This document shows, piece by piece, positions 28,461 to 36,921 of a DNA stretch of 64,000 nt (the first letter of the stretch is position 1; each line of letters opens with the position of its first letter). The stretch lies in contig URCH01000002.1 in NCBI GenBank assembly GCA_900546275.1, positions 54,236 through 118,235 on the forward strand. The letters run 5' to 3'. This DNA is from an uncultured Mycoplasmatota bacterium. GTDB lineage: Bacteria; Bacillota_I; Bacilli_A; RF39; UBA660. The translations under genes and the position numbers were made by a program. The notes beneath the pieces were generated by a model. The model saw only the letters and a list, made by a program, of their open reading frames with translations. It was not told the DNA's origin and made no database searches.

Positions 28461-28943
28461 CTATTTTTCCTCACTTGTGGATCCAAATCCACCCTTTCTT
28501 TCATTTTTTATTTCTTCTTCATTATCTACTGTTAAATACTTTGTAAATATTCCTTGACATATTGCTTCACCAGACTTTACAGAGTAATCTTTATTACCTT
28601 GGTTTTGAATTTTAATCCAGATATGACCTTCATTAGATTCATTATTATAATAATCACCATCAAGTATTCCCACTTGATTACATAGTCTTACATTATATTT
28701 AAATCCTTGACTACTTCTAACAAATAACATAAGGACTTCATCATTATTCATACTAGCTTTTATGCCTGTTGGAATTTTAATTATTTCGTTTGGTTTTAAA
28801 GTAAAATCATATAATGAATAAAAATCATATCCAGCACTAAGTTTGGTGGCTCTTGAAGGTAATTTATATTTTTCATACAAATCTATATTATCTTCTATAT
28901 CTTTTTTAAATTGATCAAAACTTATTTTTTCAAATTTTCTCAT
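28461..28943 (-). CDS. dut: dUTP diphosphatase
   Basis: 160 residues of the trimeric dUTPase fold. Motifs run in order: [48 protein letters not shown] and a C-terminal [10 protein letters not shown] that closes the active site. It hydrolyses dUTP to dUMP. ATG at 28943 has a perfect AGGAGGT 5 bases upstream; the reading frame runs further into the T-box terminator but that extension is not plausible. Placement in front of thrS under a threonine T-box is unusual. Confidence 0.9.
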   Translation of the reverse strand: MRKFEKISFDQFKKDIEDNIDLYEKYKLPSRATKLSAGYDFYSLYDFTLKPNEIIKIPTGIKASMNNDEVLMLFVRSSQGFKYNVRLCNQVGILDGDYYNNESNEGHIWIKIQNQGNKDYSVKSGEAICQGIFTKYLTVDNEEEIKNERKGGFGSTSEEK

Positions 28944-28961
28944 ATTACCTCCTAAAAACAC

Positions 28962-29173
28962 AAAAAAAGATGATGCCAAGGAGTGCTTCTATTTTATAGC
29001 ATAGCACGGTACCATCCTTTATTTAACTCTTATTGATAACGATCTTTTACGACCGGACTTTCTTTCGAAGTCAGTTCATAGGTAGTAATTATTAATATAT
29101 TTGTTATTTTGCACCCAACAATAACTCTCTTTAAAATATTAATTAATAATCATGTCCTAATCAAAACTTTTAT
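28962..29173 (-). promoter_or_regulatory. T-box riboswitch (threonine) controlling dut-thrS
   Basis: The minus strand carries TGGTACCGTGC, the T-box core, at about 29002-29012. It is followed by a terminator in which GATGGTACC pairs with GGCATCATC before seven T (28962-28968). Upstream lies a Stem I region with hairpins, including GTTATT/AATAAC around 29101-29125. The target thrS makes threonine the expected tRNA; ACTACC near 29083-29090 holds possible Thr codons but I cannot fix the specifier. Uncharged tRNA-Thr would prevent termination. Confidence 0.88.
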
Positions 29174-29179
29174 AACTAA

Positions 29180-29207
29180 ATTGTATCACAATATTAATAT
29201 TTGTCAA
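29180..29207 (-). promoter_or_regulatory. Promoter of the T-box leader
   Basis: TTGACA, 16-base spacer, TACAAT preceded by TGA on the minus strand; the transcript starts near 29173. Confidence 0.75.
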
Positions 29208-29210
29208 ATG

Positions 29211-30467
29211 CTATTTTTTTGCACTTGATTTATAGTATTCTTTACAATACCCTTTTATATTATTCTTTTTATCGTTAAGATGTTTAACTAAATCTTCTAA
29301 ATAATCTTCCCACATATAAATTAATCTATCATCTATTTCATTAAATATAAAATCATGTTCTAATCTTTGTATGGTTAGTGATGCATAATTTCTTATAGGA
29401 TTAGTTGCTTTACAATAAAATTCCATGCCTAATCCTTGGTGCCCTTCATTTGTTGTTGAATAATATGATGATGAAAAATTTTCTTTTATCATTTTTAATA
29501 TGGCAGAAACATTTTCTGTTTTTTCAGCACTTAATTTAATTTGATTAATTATTTGTTTATTATTAGTTGATTTATTAACAGAATATAAAAATGGTAACTG
29601 CATTTCATTAAATAATCTTGCTTCAAAGTAATTTGTTAAAACCATAAAATCTCTAATTATTTTTGAACTAATTGAAGAAATTTGACTTTGTTTTGAACTA
29701 GTTAATTCAGAATTAATGGAACGTTTAATTTGTTTTATATCATAATATTCTGAATTAAATATATATGAATTATTTAACTTTTCATCAAATTCTAATACAT
29801 TAAAAAAGTATTCTTTGTACACTGAATTTTTATTATCATTTAGTATTTTATCTACTTGGTCATAATTATAATTTTTATTAACATTTATTATGGCATTATA
29901 TATATTATAATTTATAAAATCCATATTGCTTGAAAACTCGAACCTATGGCATACTGCATATCTAGTTTGACCTTGTATAAGTGAAAAAGTTATATCTGCA
30001 AGCCTAGGCGGAAACATAGAAATATAATTTTTAGGAAGTATTATTGAATTTGTTCTATTGTAAGCTTCTCTATCAAAATTAGAATTCATTTTTATATAAG
30101 CATCAACATCTGATATATATACTTCTAAAATATAACCATTGTCCGTTTTTTCAAATGAAAATGCATCATCTATTGATCTTGTGTTCTTACAGTCAATACT
30201 TATAGTAAATTTATCTCTAATATCAACATATGATTTATTTGTGTATGGAATTATATTATCAGCATCGTGTAAAATTTGTTTGTTAAATTCTGATGTAATT
30301 CCATATTTTTCTTTTAAATTACTTAAATCTAACTCCTTAATTGATTTCTTTTTAACTGATAAATTTGATAAGAAAGAACTAATTAACAATAAAGAATCTG
30401 ATTTTAATTCTTCATCAATATCTAAGTTTTTTATTTCACATTTTTTATTCTTAATTTGTTCAATCAT
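29211..30467 (-). CDS. RNase II/R-family (RNB) exoribonuclease, 5' end interrupted
   Basis: 418 residues from the first ATG. The RNB catalytic domain is clear: IDCKNTRSIDDAFSF (metal-binding aspartates), ISDVDAYI, SIILPKNYISMFPPRLA and NPIRNYASLTIQRLEHDF. No S1 domain follows, unlike RNase R. The frame stays open another 70 codons upstream (to 30674) without ATG and would join the preceding 141-residue frame if one base is added in the T6 run at 30670-30675. The likely true protein is about 630 residues. Confidence 0.75.
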   Translation of the reverse strand: MIEQIKNKKCEIKNLDIDEELKSDSLLLISSFLSNLSVKKKSIKELDLSNLKEKYGITSEFNKQILHDADNIIPYTNKSYVDIRDKFTISIDCKNTRSIDDAFSFEKTDNGYILEVYISDVDAYIKMNSNFDREAYNRTNSIILPKNYISMFPPRLADITFSLIQGQTRYAVCHRFEFSSNMDFINYNIYNAIINVNKNYNYDQVDKILNDNKNSVYKEYFFNVLEFDEKLNNSYIFNSEYYDIKQIKRSINSELTSSKQSQISSISSKIIRDFMVLTNYFEARLFNEMQLPFLYSVNKSTNNKQIINQIKLSAEKTENVSAILKMIKENFSSSYYSTTNEGHQGLGMEFYCKATNPIRNYASLTIQRLEHDFIFNEIDDRLIYMWEDYLEDLVKHLNDKKNNIKGYCKEYYKSSAKK

Positions 30468-30664
30468 TTCATATTTATATTCTTTAGGTATATTTATTTT
30501 TTTTACTTTAAGTAAATACTCTAAAACATCTTTATAATATTTTGCTTTTATATAATCATCAGTAAGATGTATAATATATTTTTTAAATACCTTTTTTACT
30601 ATTAATATATTTTCTTCAAATGTTGATAAAGCAGGAATTTCATCAAATAAATTTTTTAGTATAT

Positions 30665-31090
30665 CTAAGTTTTTTCTTCAAAAATTATTACTTTTAAAAT
30701 ATTATAGATATCTAGTGTTTCTAATTTATCTTCATATCCTAATTTAACTAAAATCAATACACATTTTTTTAAAACATTATCAAGTTTTCTTTTATCATTA
30801 CTGACCATATAAGGCCTTTTTGATAATTTTTGTATTTGTTTATTAAGTGAAATAATATTTTTATAGATGTTTTCTATAGAATATGCAATTTCCTCTTTAT
30901 CTGATGTATTTATTTTTATTTCATCATATATAATATCAAATTGTTTACATATTTTATCATATAATCTAAAAAATAATTTAATATCTTTTTGCTCAATTAT
31001 TTCATTTAACATTTGAATTTTAATTTTCAAATCAGAAACATTATTATTCACTATTTTAACATTTGTTATTGTTTTTACTACTTCTTCCAT
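30665..31090 (-). CDS. Helical N-terminal part of the RNB protein, or separate gene
   Basis: 141 residues, mostly helical, starting 5 bases after dnaI. It ends IIFEEKT-stop, whereas a -1 shift at the A6 run reads FEEKNLDILKNLFDEIPAL and continues into the RNB domain. Alone it has no recognised family. I read it as the 5' part of a single gene spanning 29211-31090, split by a homopolymer frameshift (error, decay or slippage). Confidence 0.55.
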   Translation of the reverse strand: MEEVVKTITNVKIVNNNVSDLKIKIQMLNEIIEQKDIKLFFRLYDKICKQFDIIYDEIKINTSDKEEIAYSIENIYKNIISLNKQIQKLSKRPYMVSNDKRKLDNVLKKCVLILVKLGYEDKLETLDIYNILKVIIFEEKT

Positions 31091-31094
31091 ATAA

Positions 31095-32012
31095 TCAATT
31101 CCTTAAGTTTTTACTTATAACTTGTATTGGGGTACTAAGTTGTTTTACTCTTTCAATTATCCTACGTGATTTTATTACCTCTACACCATCTTTACTAACT
31201 GAAAAGTGTTGTTCTAATGAATCAATATCTAAATTAGATGTAAAAAAGGTTGGTAGTTTTTCTTGCATTCTATATTGAATTAATGGGCAAAAAATTTCAT
31301 CTCTTCCCCAACTACTAGTTGTACTTTCAGCACCAATATCATCAATTAATAATAATGGTACTTTCTTAATATATTCATATTTTTCATTAAAGTCTGTTGA
31401 AAAACTTGATTTTAAGTTTCTTAAAAACTCAGGCCAAAATACTATAGCGCTTCTTACATTTTCTTTTGCAAGTTCATTAAAAAGTGCTGAAATTAAATAT
31501 GTTTTACCACATCCAAAATTTCCATATAAATATAATCCTTTTTGTTTATTATCCTTTTTATATTCAACTAAAAATTTATGAATTGCTTCAATAGCCTCAA
31601 ACCTATTTTTATCTTTTAATATAATTTTATCCATTGAAGCTTCTTTTATTTCTAATGGTTCTTCTAATATAAATATATTTTTTAAATATTTAGTAGATAA
31701 GTCTAAATTCTTTTTAAATTTGCACGGTTGATAGTTAAAGTTTATTTTTTGATCTACAACTTTTGGTAAATAACAATAACCCTTTATATCTTGTTTACAT
31801 TCTAAGATGTTTTTACAATTTAAACAAGTTTCATAATTTTTACTACATTCTTGTAGTTGTGAAGTATATTTCATTAATATTTCATCACTTAGTTTTAACT
31901 TTTTAACAAGTTCCAAAAACATTTCACTTTTACAAGCTTCTTTATATTCTTTTTTTAGTGTATCTTTAAAATTATATCCCATTGTCTTTACTTTGTCATT
32001 TAACTCTAACAT
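31095..32012 (-). CDS. dnaI: Primosomal helicase loader DnaI
   Basis: 305 residues. The N-terminal domain has a zinc site (CSKNYETCLNC … CKQDIKGYC). The AAA+ domain has Walker A YGNFGCGKTYL (about 163-173) and Walker B LLLIDDIGAE. DnaI loads the DnaC replicative helicase with DnaB and DnaD. It directly follows dnaB, as in Bacillus. Confidence 0.92.
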   Translation of the reverse strand: MLELNDKVKTMGYNFKDTLKKEYKEACKSEMFLELVKKLKLSDEILMKYTSQLQECSKNYETCLNCKNILECKQDIKGYCYLPKVVDQKINFNYQPCKFKKNLDLSTKYLKNIFILEEPLEIKEASMDKIILKDKNRFEAIEAIHKFLVEYKKDNKQKGLYLYGNFGCGKTYLISALFNELAKENVRSAIVFWPEFLRNLKSSFSTDFNEKYEYIKKVPLLLIDDIGAESTTSSWGRDEIFCPLIQYRMQEKLPTFFTSNLDIDSLEQHFSVSKDGVEVIKSRRIIERVKQLSTPIQVISKNLRN

Positions 32013-32019
32013 ATTTCAC

Positions 32020-33300
32020 CTACTTCATATTTTTTAATTTTTTTTCAAATTCTAATTGTTCTTCTTCTGATACGATACTTTCATCTATGTTTTTATCAAA
32101 CCAATCTGGTTTGTCTTCAACTTTTATTGTTTTTAATTTAACACTACTCTTTCTTGATTTATATTCTTTTTCTGCCAACTGCATTGCCTCTTCTACTGTT
32201 TTTACCTTACTTCTAACCCATTGACTTGAAATAGATGTAACAAATGTTTTAACTAATTTGTTATTATTAATTCTAAGTACATAATCTATTAGTACGTTAA
32301 CAACACCTGGATTTAGGTTTTGTTCTAACAATAAAAACTCTAATATTTTTAAATCAGAAAATGATGGTTTTGTAAAATTATTTTTTTCATATAAAAATTC
32401 ATATGGGGATGTTGTTTCAAATTTATATATTATTTTTGATCTATCTGACGTATCTGTTAAGTTTTTTCTTAAGGTTGTTGGTTGTTCTTTATAAATCAAA
32501 TTTGTAATTTTTCCTTTATTTTCAAATGAATAATATTTCCTACAATTTGTTTTTAAATTATCTATATCTATTTTCTTTTCTTCATTTACCGAGCTTAATA
32601 TAACATCGTATAAATCCTGTTCTGATAAATTATATACAAATGAAAGTTTAATTATTATATTTTTAAGTTCATTTGTAATTCTTCTTTTATCTAAAACTTC
32701 TGTTGGAATCATTTCTATTAAATAATCAATATTTATTTTTGATTTAATATTTATACTATTTTTAGATATTTTTTTTATTTCTTGATACTCATTATTTGAA
32801 ATATTTGATACATTTTCGAACACATCAGTAAAAGAACAAGTAATATCTTCATATTCACTTTTTTTTATATTTGGTAATTTAAAATATTGTATTAATTTTT
32901 TATAGTTTGATTTTCCCACATTATTTAATAATGTGACATCTAAAATTGGATTATTAAAAAATTCATATGCACTTAATGGTGAATATAACTCGTATACATA
33001 ATTGTTTACATTTCCTTTTTTTAAATAAGTTTTAATTAAACCTACGCCTTCTAATTTTTCTCTTGCTTCTATTATATCTTCTAAACTTAATTTCATATTT
33101 GACATCAATTCATGATGGGTATATTGCTCTGATATTATTTCTGATTTATCTAAATAAGACCAAAAAGTAAAAAAAAGGCTTGAGGAAATAGAACTTATTA
33201 TTGGTTGATATAGCATTGTAATTATTTTTCTATCTTGTTCTGTCAAAACAGTTTTGTTTATAACTACAAAAGTATCTGCAGGTAAAACAACATTTTTCAT
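32020..33300 (-). CDS. dnaB: Replication initiation and membrane attachment protein DnaB
   Basis: 426 residues of the Firmicute DnaB (DnaD/DnaB) type: an N-terminal winged-helix part with ITMLYQPIISS, and a DnaD-like C-terminal domain with FTKPSFSDLKILEFLLLEQ and NPGVVNVLIDYVLR. It ends with an acidic/basic helix. It is not the DnaB helicase of Gram-negative bacteria. It works with DnaD and DnaI to load helicase at oriC. Seven bases separate it from dnaI. Confidence 0.9.
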   Translation of the reverse strand: MKNVVLPADTFVVINKTVLTEQDRKIITMLYQPIISSISSSLFFTFWSYLDKSEIISEQYTHHELMSNMKLSLEDIIEAREKLEGVGLIKTYLKKGNVNNYVYELYSPLSAYEFFNNPILDVTLLNNVGKSNYKKLIQYFKLPNIKKSEYEDITCSFTDVFENVSNISNNEYQEIKKISKNSINIKSKINIDYLIEMIPTEVLDKRRITNELKNIIIKLSFVYNLSEQDLYDVILSSVNEEKKIDIDNLKTNCRKYYSFENKGKITNLIYKEQPTTLRKNLTDTSDRSKIIYKFETTSPYEFLYEKNNFTKPSFSDLKILEFLLLEQNLNPGVVNVLIDYVLRINNNKLVKTFVTSISSQWVRSKVKTVEEAMQLAEKEYKSRKSSVKLKTIKVEDKPDWFDKNIDESIVSEEEQLEFEKKLKNMK

Positions 33301-33350
33301 CTATATCACCACTTTTCACTAATATTATTTTAACATAAATTTCATTAAAT

Positions 33351-33383
33351 ACATAAAAAAATTGTTTTTTTACAAACAATTTT
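33351..33383 (-). terminator. Terminator after yebC
   Basis: 10-bp stem AAAATTGTTT/AAACAATTTT with a 6-base loop, then a T run on the minus strand; overlaps the yebC stop. Confidence 0.68.
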
Positions 33384-34095
33384 ATAATTCAACATTATGA
33401 TATACTTGATTAACATCTTCTACATCATCAAGCATAGCTAAAACTTTATTAAAAGTTTCTAAATCTTCACCTTGTAATGTTACTTTTTCTTTTGGTAATT
33501 TACTTATTTCATCTATTTCAAATTCTACGTTTTTAATTGATAAAATAGCATCTTTAATTTTAAATAAATCTTGTGGTTCACCATAAATAACGACCATATC
33601 ATTTTGAGTTTCAATATCATCTATATCAATATCATTTTCTATTAATGCATTTAATGCATCTTCTTCATTTATTCCTTTAAATCCAACAATGCATAAATTA
33701 TCATAGTTATATGAAACACTTCCAACGCTACCCATTTTAATATGGCATTTATTTACAACAGCTCTTAAATCACTTACACTTCTATTAAGATTATCAGTTA
33801 AACAATCTACAATAAATGTTGAACCTGCTGGTCCAAACATTTCATAAGTAGCACTTGTATATGAATCATCTACTCCACTATTAACTTTATCTATTGCTCT
33901 TTTAATTATATCACTTGGAACTTGTTCTTTTTTTGCTCTATCAACAAGTCTTTTTAAACTTGCATTTGCTTCCATACTAGTTCCACCATTTTTAGCTGCT
34001 AAATATATTTCTTTAGCATACATAGAATATATCTTACCTCTTGCAGCTCCTGTTTTTTGTATACTTGCTTTTCTTACCTCATAAGCTCTTCCCAT
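33382..34095 (-). CDS. yebC: YebC/TACO1-family regulatory protein
   Basis: 237 residues with the family opening MGRAYEVRKASIQKTGAARG and KLYSKYAKEI-like KIYSMYAKEI, then FGPAGSTFIVDCLTDN. YebC-type proteins act as transcription regulators or, as more recently shown, help ribosomes through proline stretches. The MGRAYE opening is characteristic of the YeeN-type subgroup. It is a single gene with a terminator after it. Confidence 0.92.
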   Translation of the reverse strand: MGRAYEVRKASIQKTGAARGKIYSMYAKEIYLAAKNGGTSMEANASLKRLVDRAKKEQVPSDIIKRAIDKVNSGVDDSYTSATYEMFGPAGSTFIVDCLTDNLNRSVSDLRAVVNKCHIKMGSVGSVSYNYDNLCIVGFKGINEEDALNALIENDIDIDDIETQNDMVVIYGEPQDLFKIKDAILSIKNVEFEIDEISKLPKEKVTLQGEDLETFNKVLAMLDDVEDVNQVYHNVEL

Positions 34096-34152
34096 AAATA
34101 ACCTCTTTCTTGACTTTCTATATTTTACTTTATTTTATGCTTTTTTTCAATA

Positions 34153-34812
34153 TTAATTTTGTGCTTTTTTTAAAACATCTTTTGCGGCTTCTTGTTCTGC
34201 TTCTTTTTTACTATGAGCACTTCCTCTACCATAGATAATATCATCTATTTTTACAACAACTTCAAATGTTTTATTGTGAGCAGGTCCTTCTTCTTTTACA
34301 ACTACATATTCTAAACTTCTTTTATCTGTTTGAACGTATTCTTGTAGTATTGACTTATAATCGTTAAAAAAGTTAATTTCACCTGATTCTATAAGTGGTA
34401 TTATATTTGAATATATAAATTTTTTTACTGTTTCTAATCCTTTATCTAGATATATTGCTCCCATAAAAGCTTCAAATATATCGGCAACTATTGCTTTTCT
34501 ATTTCTTCCGCCAGTCTCTTCTTCGCCTTTTCCAAGAAGCAAAAATTCATTTAAACCTAATCTGATTGAATACTCATACAAAGCGTTTTCACAAACATAA
34601 TGACTTCTAAGTTTAGTCATTTCACCCTCTTGGTATTCTGTATTTTTATATAAATATTCACTCATAATAAGTTCTAAAACCGCATCCCCTAAATACTCAA
34701 GTCTTTCATAACTTTCTTTATCATGTTCATTAGCATATGAAGTATGAGTAAATGCTTTTTCATATAAAGATTCATGATTTGTTTCTATCCCAAATTTTTC
34801 TAAAACTTTCAT
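34153..34812 (-). CDS. rnc: Ribonuclease III
   Basis: 219 residues. The RNase III signature ERLEYLGDAVLEL lies at about 41-53, a second catalytic acidic residue in DIFEAFMGAIYLD, and a double-stranded RNA-binding domain follows (YKSILQEYVQ … GRGSAHSKKEAEQEAA). It processes rRNA precursors and structured RNAs. Length is usual. Confidence 0.96.
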   Translation of the reverse strand: MKVLEKFGIETNHESLYEKAFTHTSYANEHDKESYERLEYLGDAVLELIMSEYLYKNTEYQEGEMTKLRSHYVCENALYEYSIRLGLNEFLLLGKGEEETGGRNRKAIVADIFEAFMGAIYLDKGLETVKKFIYSNIIPLIESGEINFFNDYKSILQEYVQTDKRSLEYVVVKEEGPAHNKTFEVVVKIDDIIYGRGSAHSKKEAEQEAAKDVLKKAQN

Positions 34813-34906
34813 ATAATCACCTTTCCTTAATTATTATATCAAATATTTTAAATAAAAAAAATAGTAACATTATATTTACATTTATTAACTTTTTTTTAAA
34901 GTTTAT

Positions 34907-34935
34907 TTTACAATTATTTTTTTTTTTAGTATAAT
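34907..34935 (+). promoter_or_regulatory. Promoter of yidD
   Basis: TTTACA, 17-base spacer, TATAAT on the plus strand, 15 bases upstream of the yidD ATG; the leader is therefore very short. Confidence 0.65.
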
Positions 34936-34950
34936 TAATTTGGTGTTAAT

Positions 34951-35187
34951 ATGAAATATATATTAATTGGACTAATAAAAGTTTATCAAATGATTCCATT
35001 TAGTTCACACAGTGCTTGTAAATATTACCCAACTTGTTCAAATTATGCAATTGAAGCAATAAAAAAACATGGTTCATTTCATGGTACTATTCTAAGTATC
35101 AAAAGAATTTTAAAATGTAATCCTGTTTCCAGAGGTGGAATTGATTTAGTACCAAACAACAAAATAAAAAGGAAGGTAAATAAATGA
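34951..35187 (+). CDS. yidD: Membrane protein insertion efficiency factor YidD
   Basis: 78 residues with the family signature: an amphipathic N-terminal helix, SHSACKYYPTCSNYAIEAIKKHG and a GG-I-D motif near the C-terminus (RGGIDLVP). YidD assists YidC in membrane insertion and is normally next to rnpA/yidC; here it is elsewhere and overlaps the following lipoprotein gene by 4 bases. Confidence 0.93.
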   Translation: MKYILIGLIKVYQMIPFSSHSACKYYPTCSNYAIEAIKKHGSFHGTILSIKRILKCNPVSRGGIDLVPNNKIKRKVNK

Positions 35188-36047
35188 AAAAAATTTTAGT
35201 TTTATGTTTAACATGTTTGTTATTTTTATGTGGATGTTTAAAAAGGGATACAATGGAAGATATAACAATTTATACTTCATATTATCCACTTGAATATATA
35301 ACAAATGAATTATATGGTAATAATAGTAAAGTATACAGTATTTATCCTGATGGAACAAATCCAAATGATACAACACTTACTGAAAAGCAATTAAGTGATT
35401 ATTCAAATGGTTCACTATTTATTTTTTCAGGATTAAGTAATGAAAAAAATTATTTATATGATATGTTAAAAAATAATAAAGATTTAAAAATAATTGATAG
35501 TACTCTTAGTATGCAAACAAATGAAGAATATGGAAATAGAATTGAAGAGTTATGGTTAGATCCAAACAATTTATTAATGATTGCTAGAAATATAAAAGAT
35601 GGACTTGATGAATATATAAATAATTATTATTTAAAAAATGAAATTGAAAATAACTATTCTAATTTAAAAATAGAACTTTCACAGATGTCTGCTAATTTAC
35701 ATTTAATTGCAGAAACTGCAGATAACCCTACATTAGTCGTATCATCTGATGTATTTAAGTTTCTAGAAAATTATGGATTTACAATTTATTCATTAGAAAA
35801 AAATGATGAAAAAACAATAAAAATTGTTTCTGATTTAATGAAAAATAAAAAAATAAGTTATATATTCTTACTTTCGTCTGATGAAGAAACTGAAACAATA
35901 AAAAAACTAAATGAAACTTATGGAACAAAATTAGCTATATTTGATAGTTTGGCAACAATAAGTGTTGATGACAGAAATGATAAAAAAGATTATTTATCTA
36001 TTATGAAAGAAAACATAAATTTAATTAAACAAGAGGTATTTGAATAA
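35184..36047 (+). CDS. ZnuA/TroA-like lipoprotein lacking the metal-binding histidines
   Basis: 287 residues with a lipoprotein signal (lipobox LCGC). The fold landmarks of zinc/manganese-binding proteins are present: YTSYYPLEYIT, YPDGTNPNDTTLT where the family has DPHDYEP, ELWLDPNNLLMIARNI where it has HVWLDP, and SSDVFKFLENYGF where it has HDAFGYF. All three family histidines are replaced (Asn, Glu/Leu, Ser/Asp). It probably does not bind zinc in the usual way. No permease or ATPase is adjacent. Start overlaps yidD as ATGA. Confidence 0.72.
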   Translation: MKKILVLCLTCLLFLCGCLKRDTMEDITIYTSYYPLEYITNELYGNNSKVYSIYPDGTNPNDTTLTEKQLSDYSNGSLFIFSGLSNEKNYLYDMLKNNKDLKIIDSTLSMQTNEEYGNRIEELWLDPNNLLMIARNIKDGLDEYINNYYLKNEIENNYSNLKIELSQMSANLHLIAETADNPTLVVSSDVFKFLENYGFTIYSLEKNDEKTIKIVSDLMKNKKISYIFLLSSDEETETIKKLNETYGTKLAIFDSLATISVDDRNDKKDYLSIMKENINLIKQEVFE

Positions 36048-36051
36048 TATA

Positions 36052-36080
36052 AAACATCATTACAAAACGTAATGATGTTT
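36052..36080. terminator. Bidirectional terminator
   Basis: 12-bp stem AAACATCATTAC/GTAATGATGTTT with a 5-base loop between convergent genes, with A/T runs on both sides. Confidence 0.82.
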
Positions 36081-36084
36081 TTAT

Positions 36085-36921
36085 TTATTTCATAACACTA
36101 CTATACCAATAATAGTTTCCATTTTTATCTTTTAGATATGTATGAACATATTCTCTACCATATTTTTCTAATAAATACTCTTCTGTATTTGCAAATACTC
36201 TTAGATCGGTATTAAAACTTTCTTGATTATCACATTCTATAGTCATATCATCATCAACATAACATTTTGTTTCATCATCCATATCTACGTATTTTAAGTA
36301 TTTATCATAAATTTCTAGTTTTTCATCTGTTTCTACATAATTTGTTATCATTGACAAATTATTATATGGATCTTCCATACCACCTAATTCAATGTAACAA
36401 TTAAATACATTATCTTCTTTTTTACAACTTATTAAATTATATGTATAACTATCTTTAGTAAGTTTAACATCCCCATATTTAGCTTTTAGTTTGTTTATAG
36501 CATCATCATAACTAATTTCACCTATTTTACAAGGAGAATTATAATCAGTACAACCTGCTATTTCATATGTTTTTTTATTTAATTCTTCAGATACTATTAA
36601 TTCGCTAAATAAAGTATTTTCATCAATATTTGAAAGTAATACCTCATCTTTTTTATGAAAAGGAGATATTGGCCATGTTTCAGATAAATAACCGTATAAT
36701 TTTCTAACATCTTTGTATTCTAACTTTGCAGTTTGATTTTGAGTTTTAGATTCTCCAAAGAAAATTGAATATAAACCATAAAAAATACATAATCCTGCAC
36801 AAATAAGAATTAAAGATTGAAACATATTTTTTATAAGTGATGATTTATCCATTTTATCTTCTACATAATCATTTTCAATTTTATCTTCTTTAATATTTTT
36901 TATTTTAGATTGTTTTTTCAT
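36085..36921 (-). CDS. Hypothetical membrane-anchored protein next to ftsK
   Basis: 278 residues. A charged N-terminus (about 30 residues) leads into one membrane helix (about 34-55) and a mixed extracytoplasmic domain that ends NYYWYSSVMK. It has six cysteines in the outer domain (AGCTDYNSPCK, SCKKEDNVFNC, KCYVDDDMTIEC), suggesting up to three disulfides. Its ATG overlaps the ftsK stop as ATGA, so it is translated with ftsK. No family is recognised. Confidence 0.65.
   Translation of the reverse strand: MKKQSKIKNIKEDKIENDYVEDKMDKSSLIKNMFQSLILICAGLCIFYGLYSIFFGESKTQNQTAKLEYKDVRKLYGYLSETWPISPFHKKDEVLLSNIDENTLFSELIVSEELNKKTYEIAGCTDYNSPCKIGEISYDDAINKLKAKYGDVKLTKDSYTYNLISCKKEDNVFNCYIELGGMEDPYNNLSMITNYVETDEKLEIYDKYLKYVDMDDETKCYVDDDMTIECDNQESFNTDLRVFANTEEYLLEKYGREYVHTYLKDKNGNYYWYSSVMK

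Noticed and set aside
28944..28979. N-terminal extension of dUTPase (12 codons)
   Set aside because: It would read through the T-box terminator and its T run; AGGAGGT sits right before the ATG at 28943.
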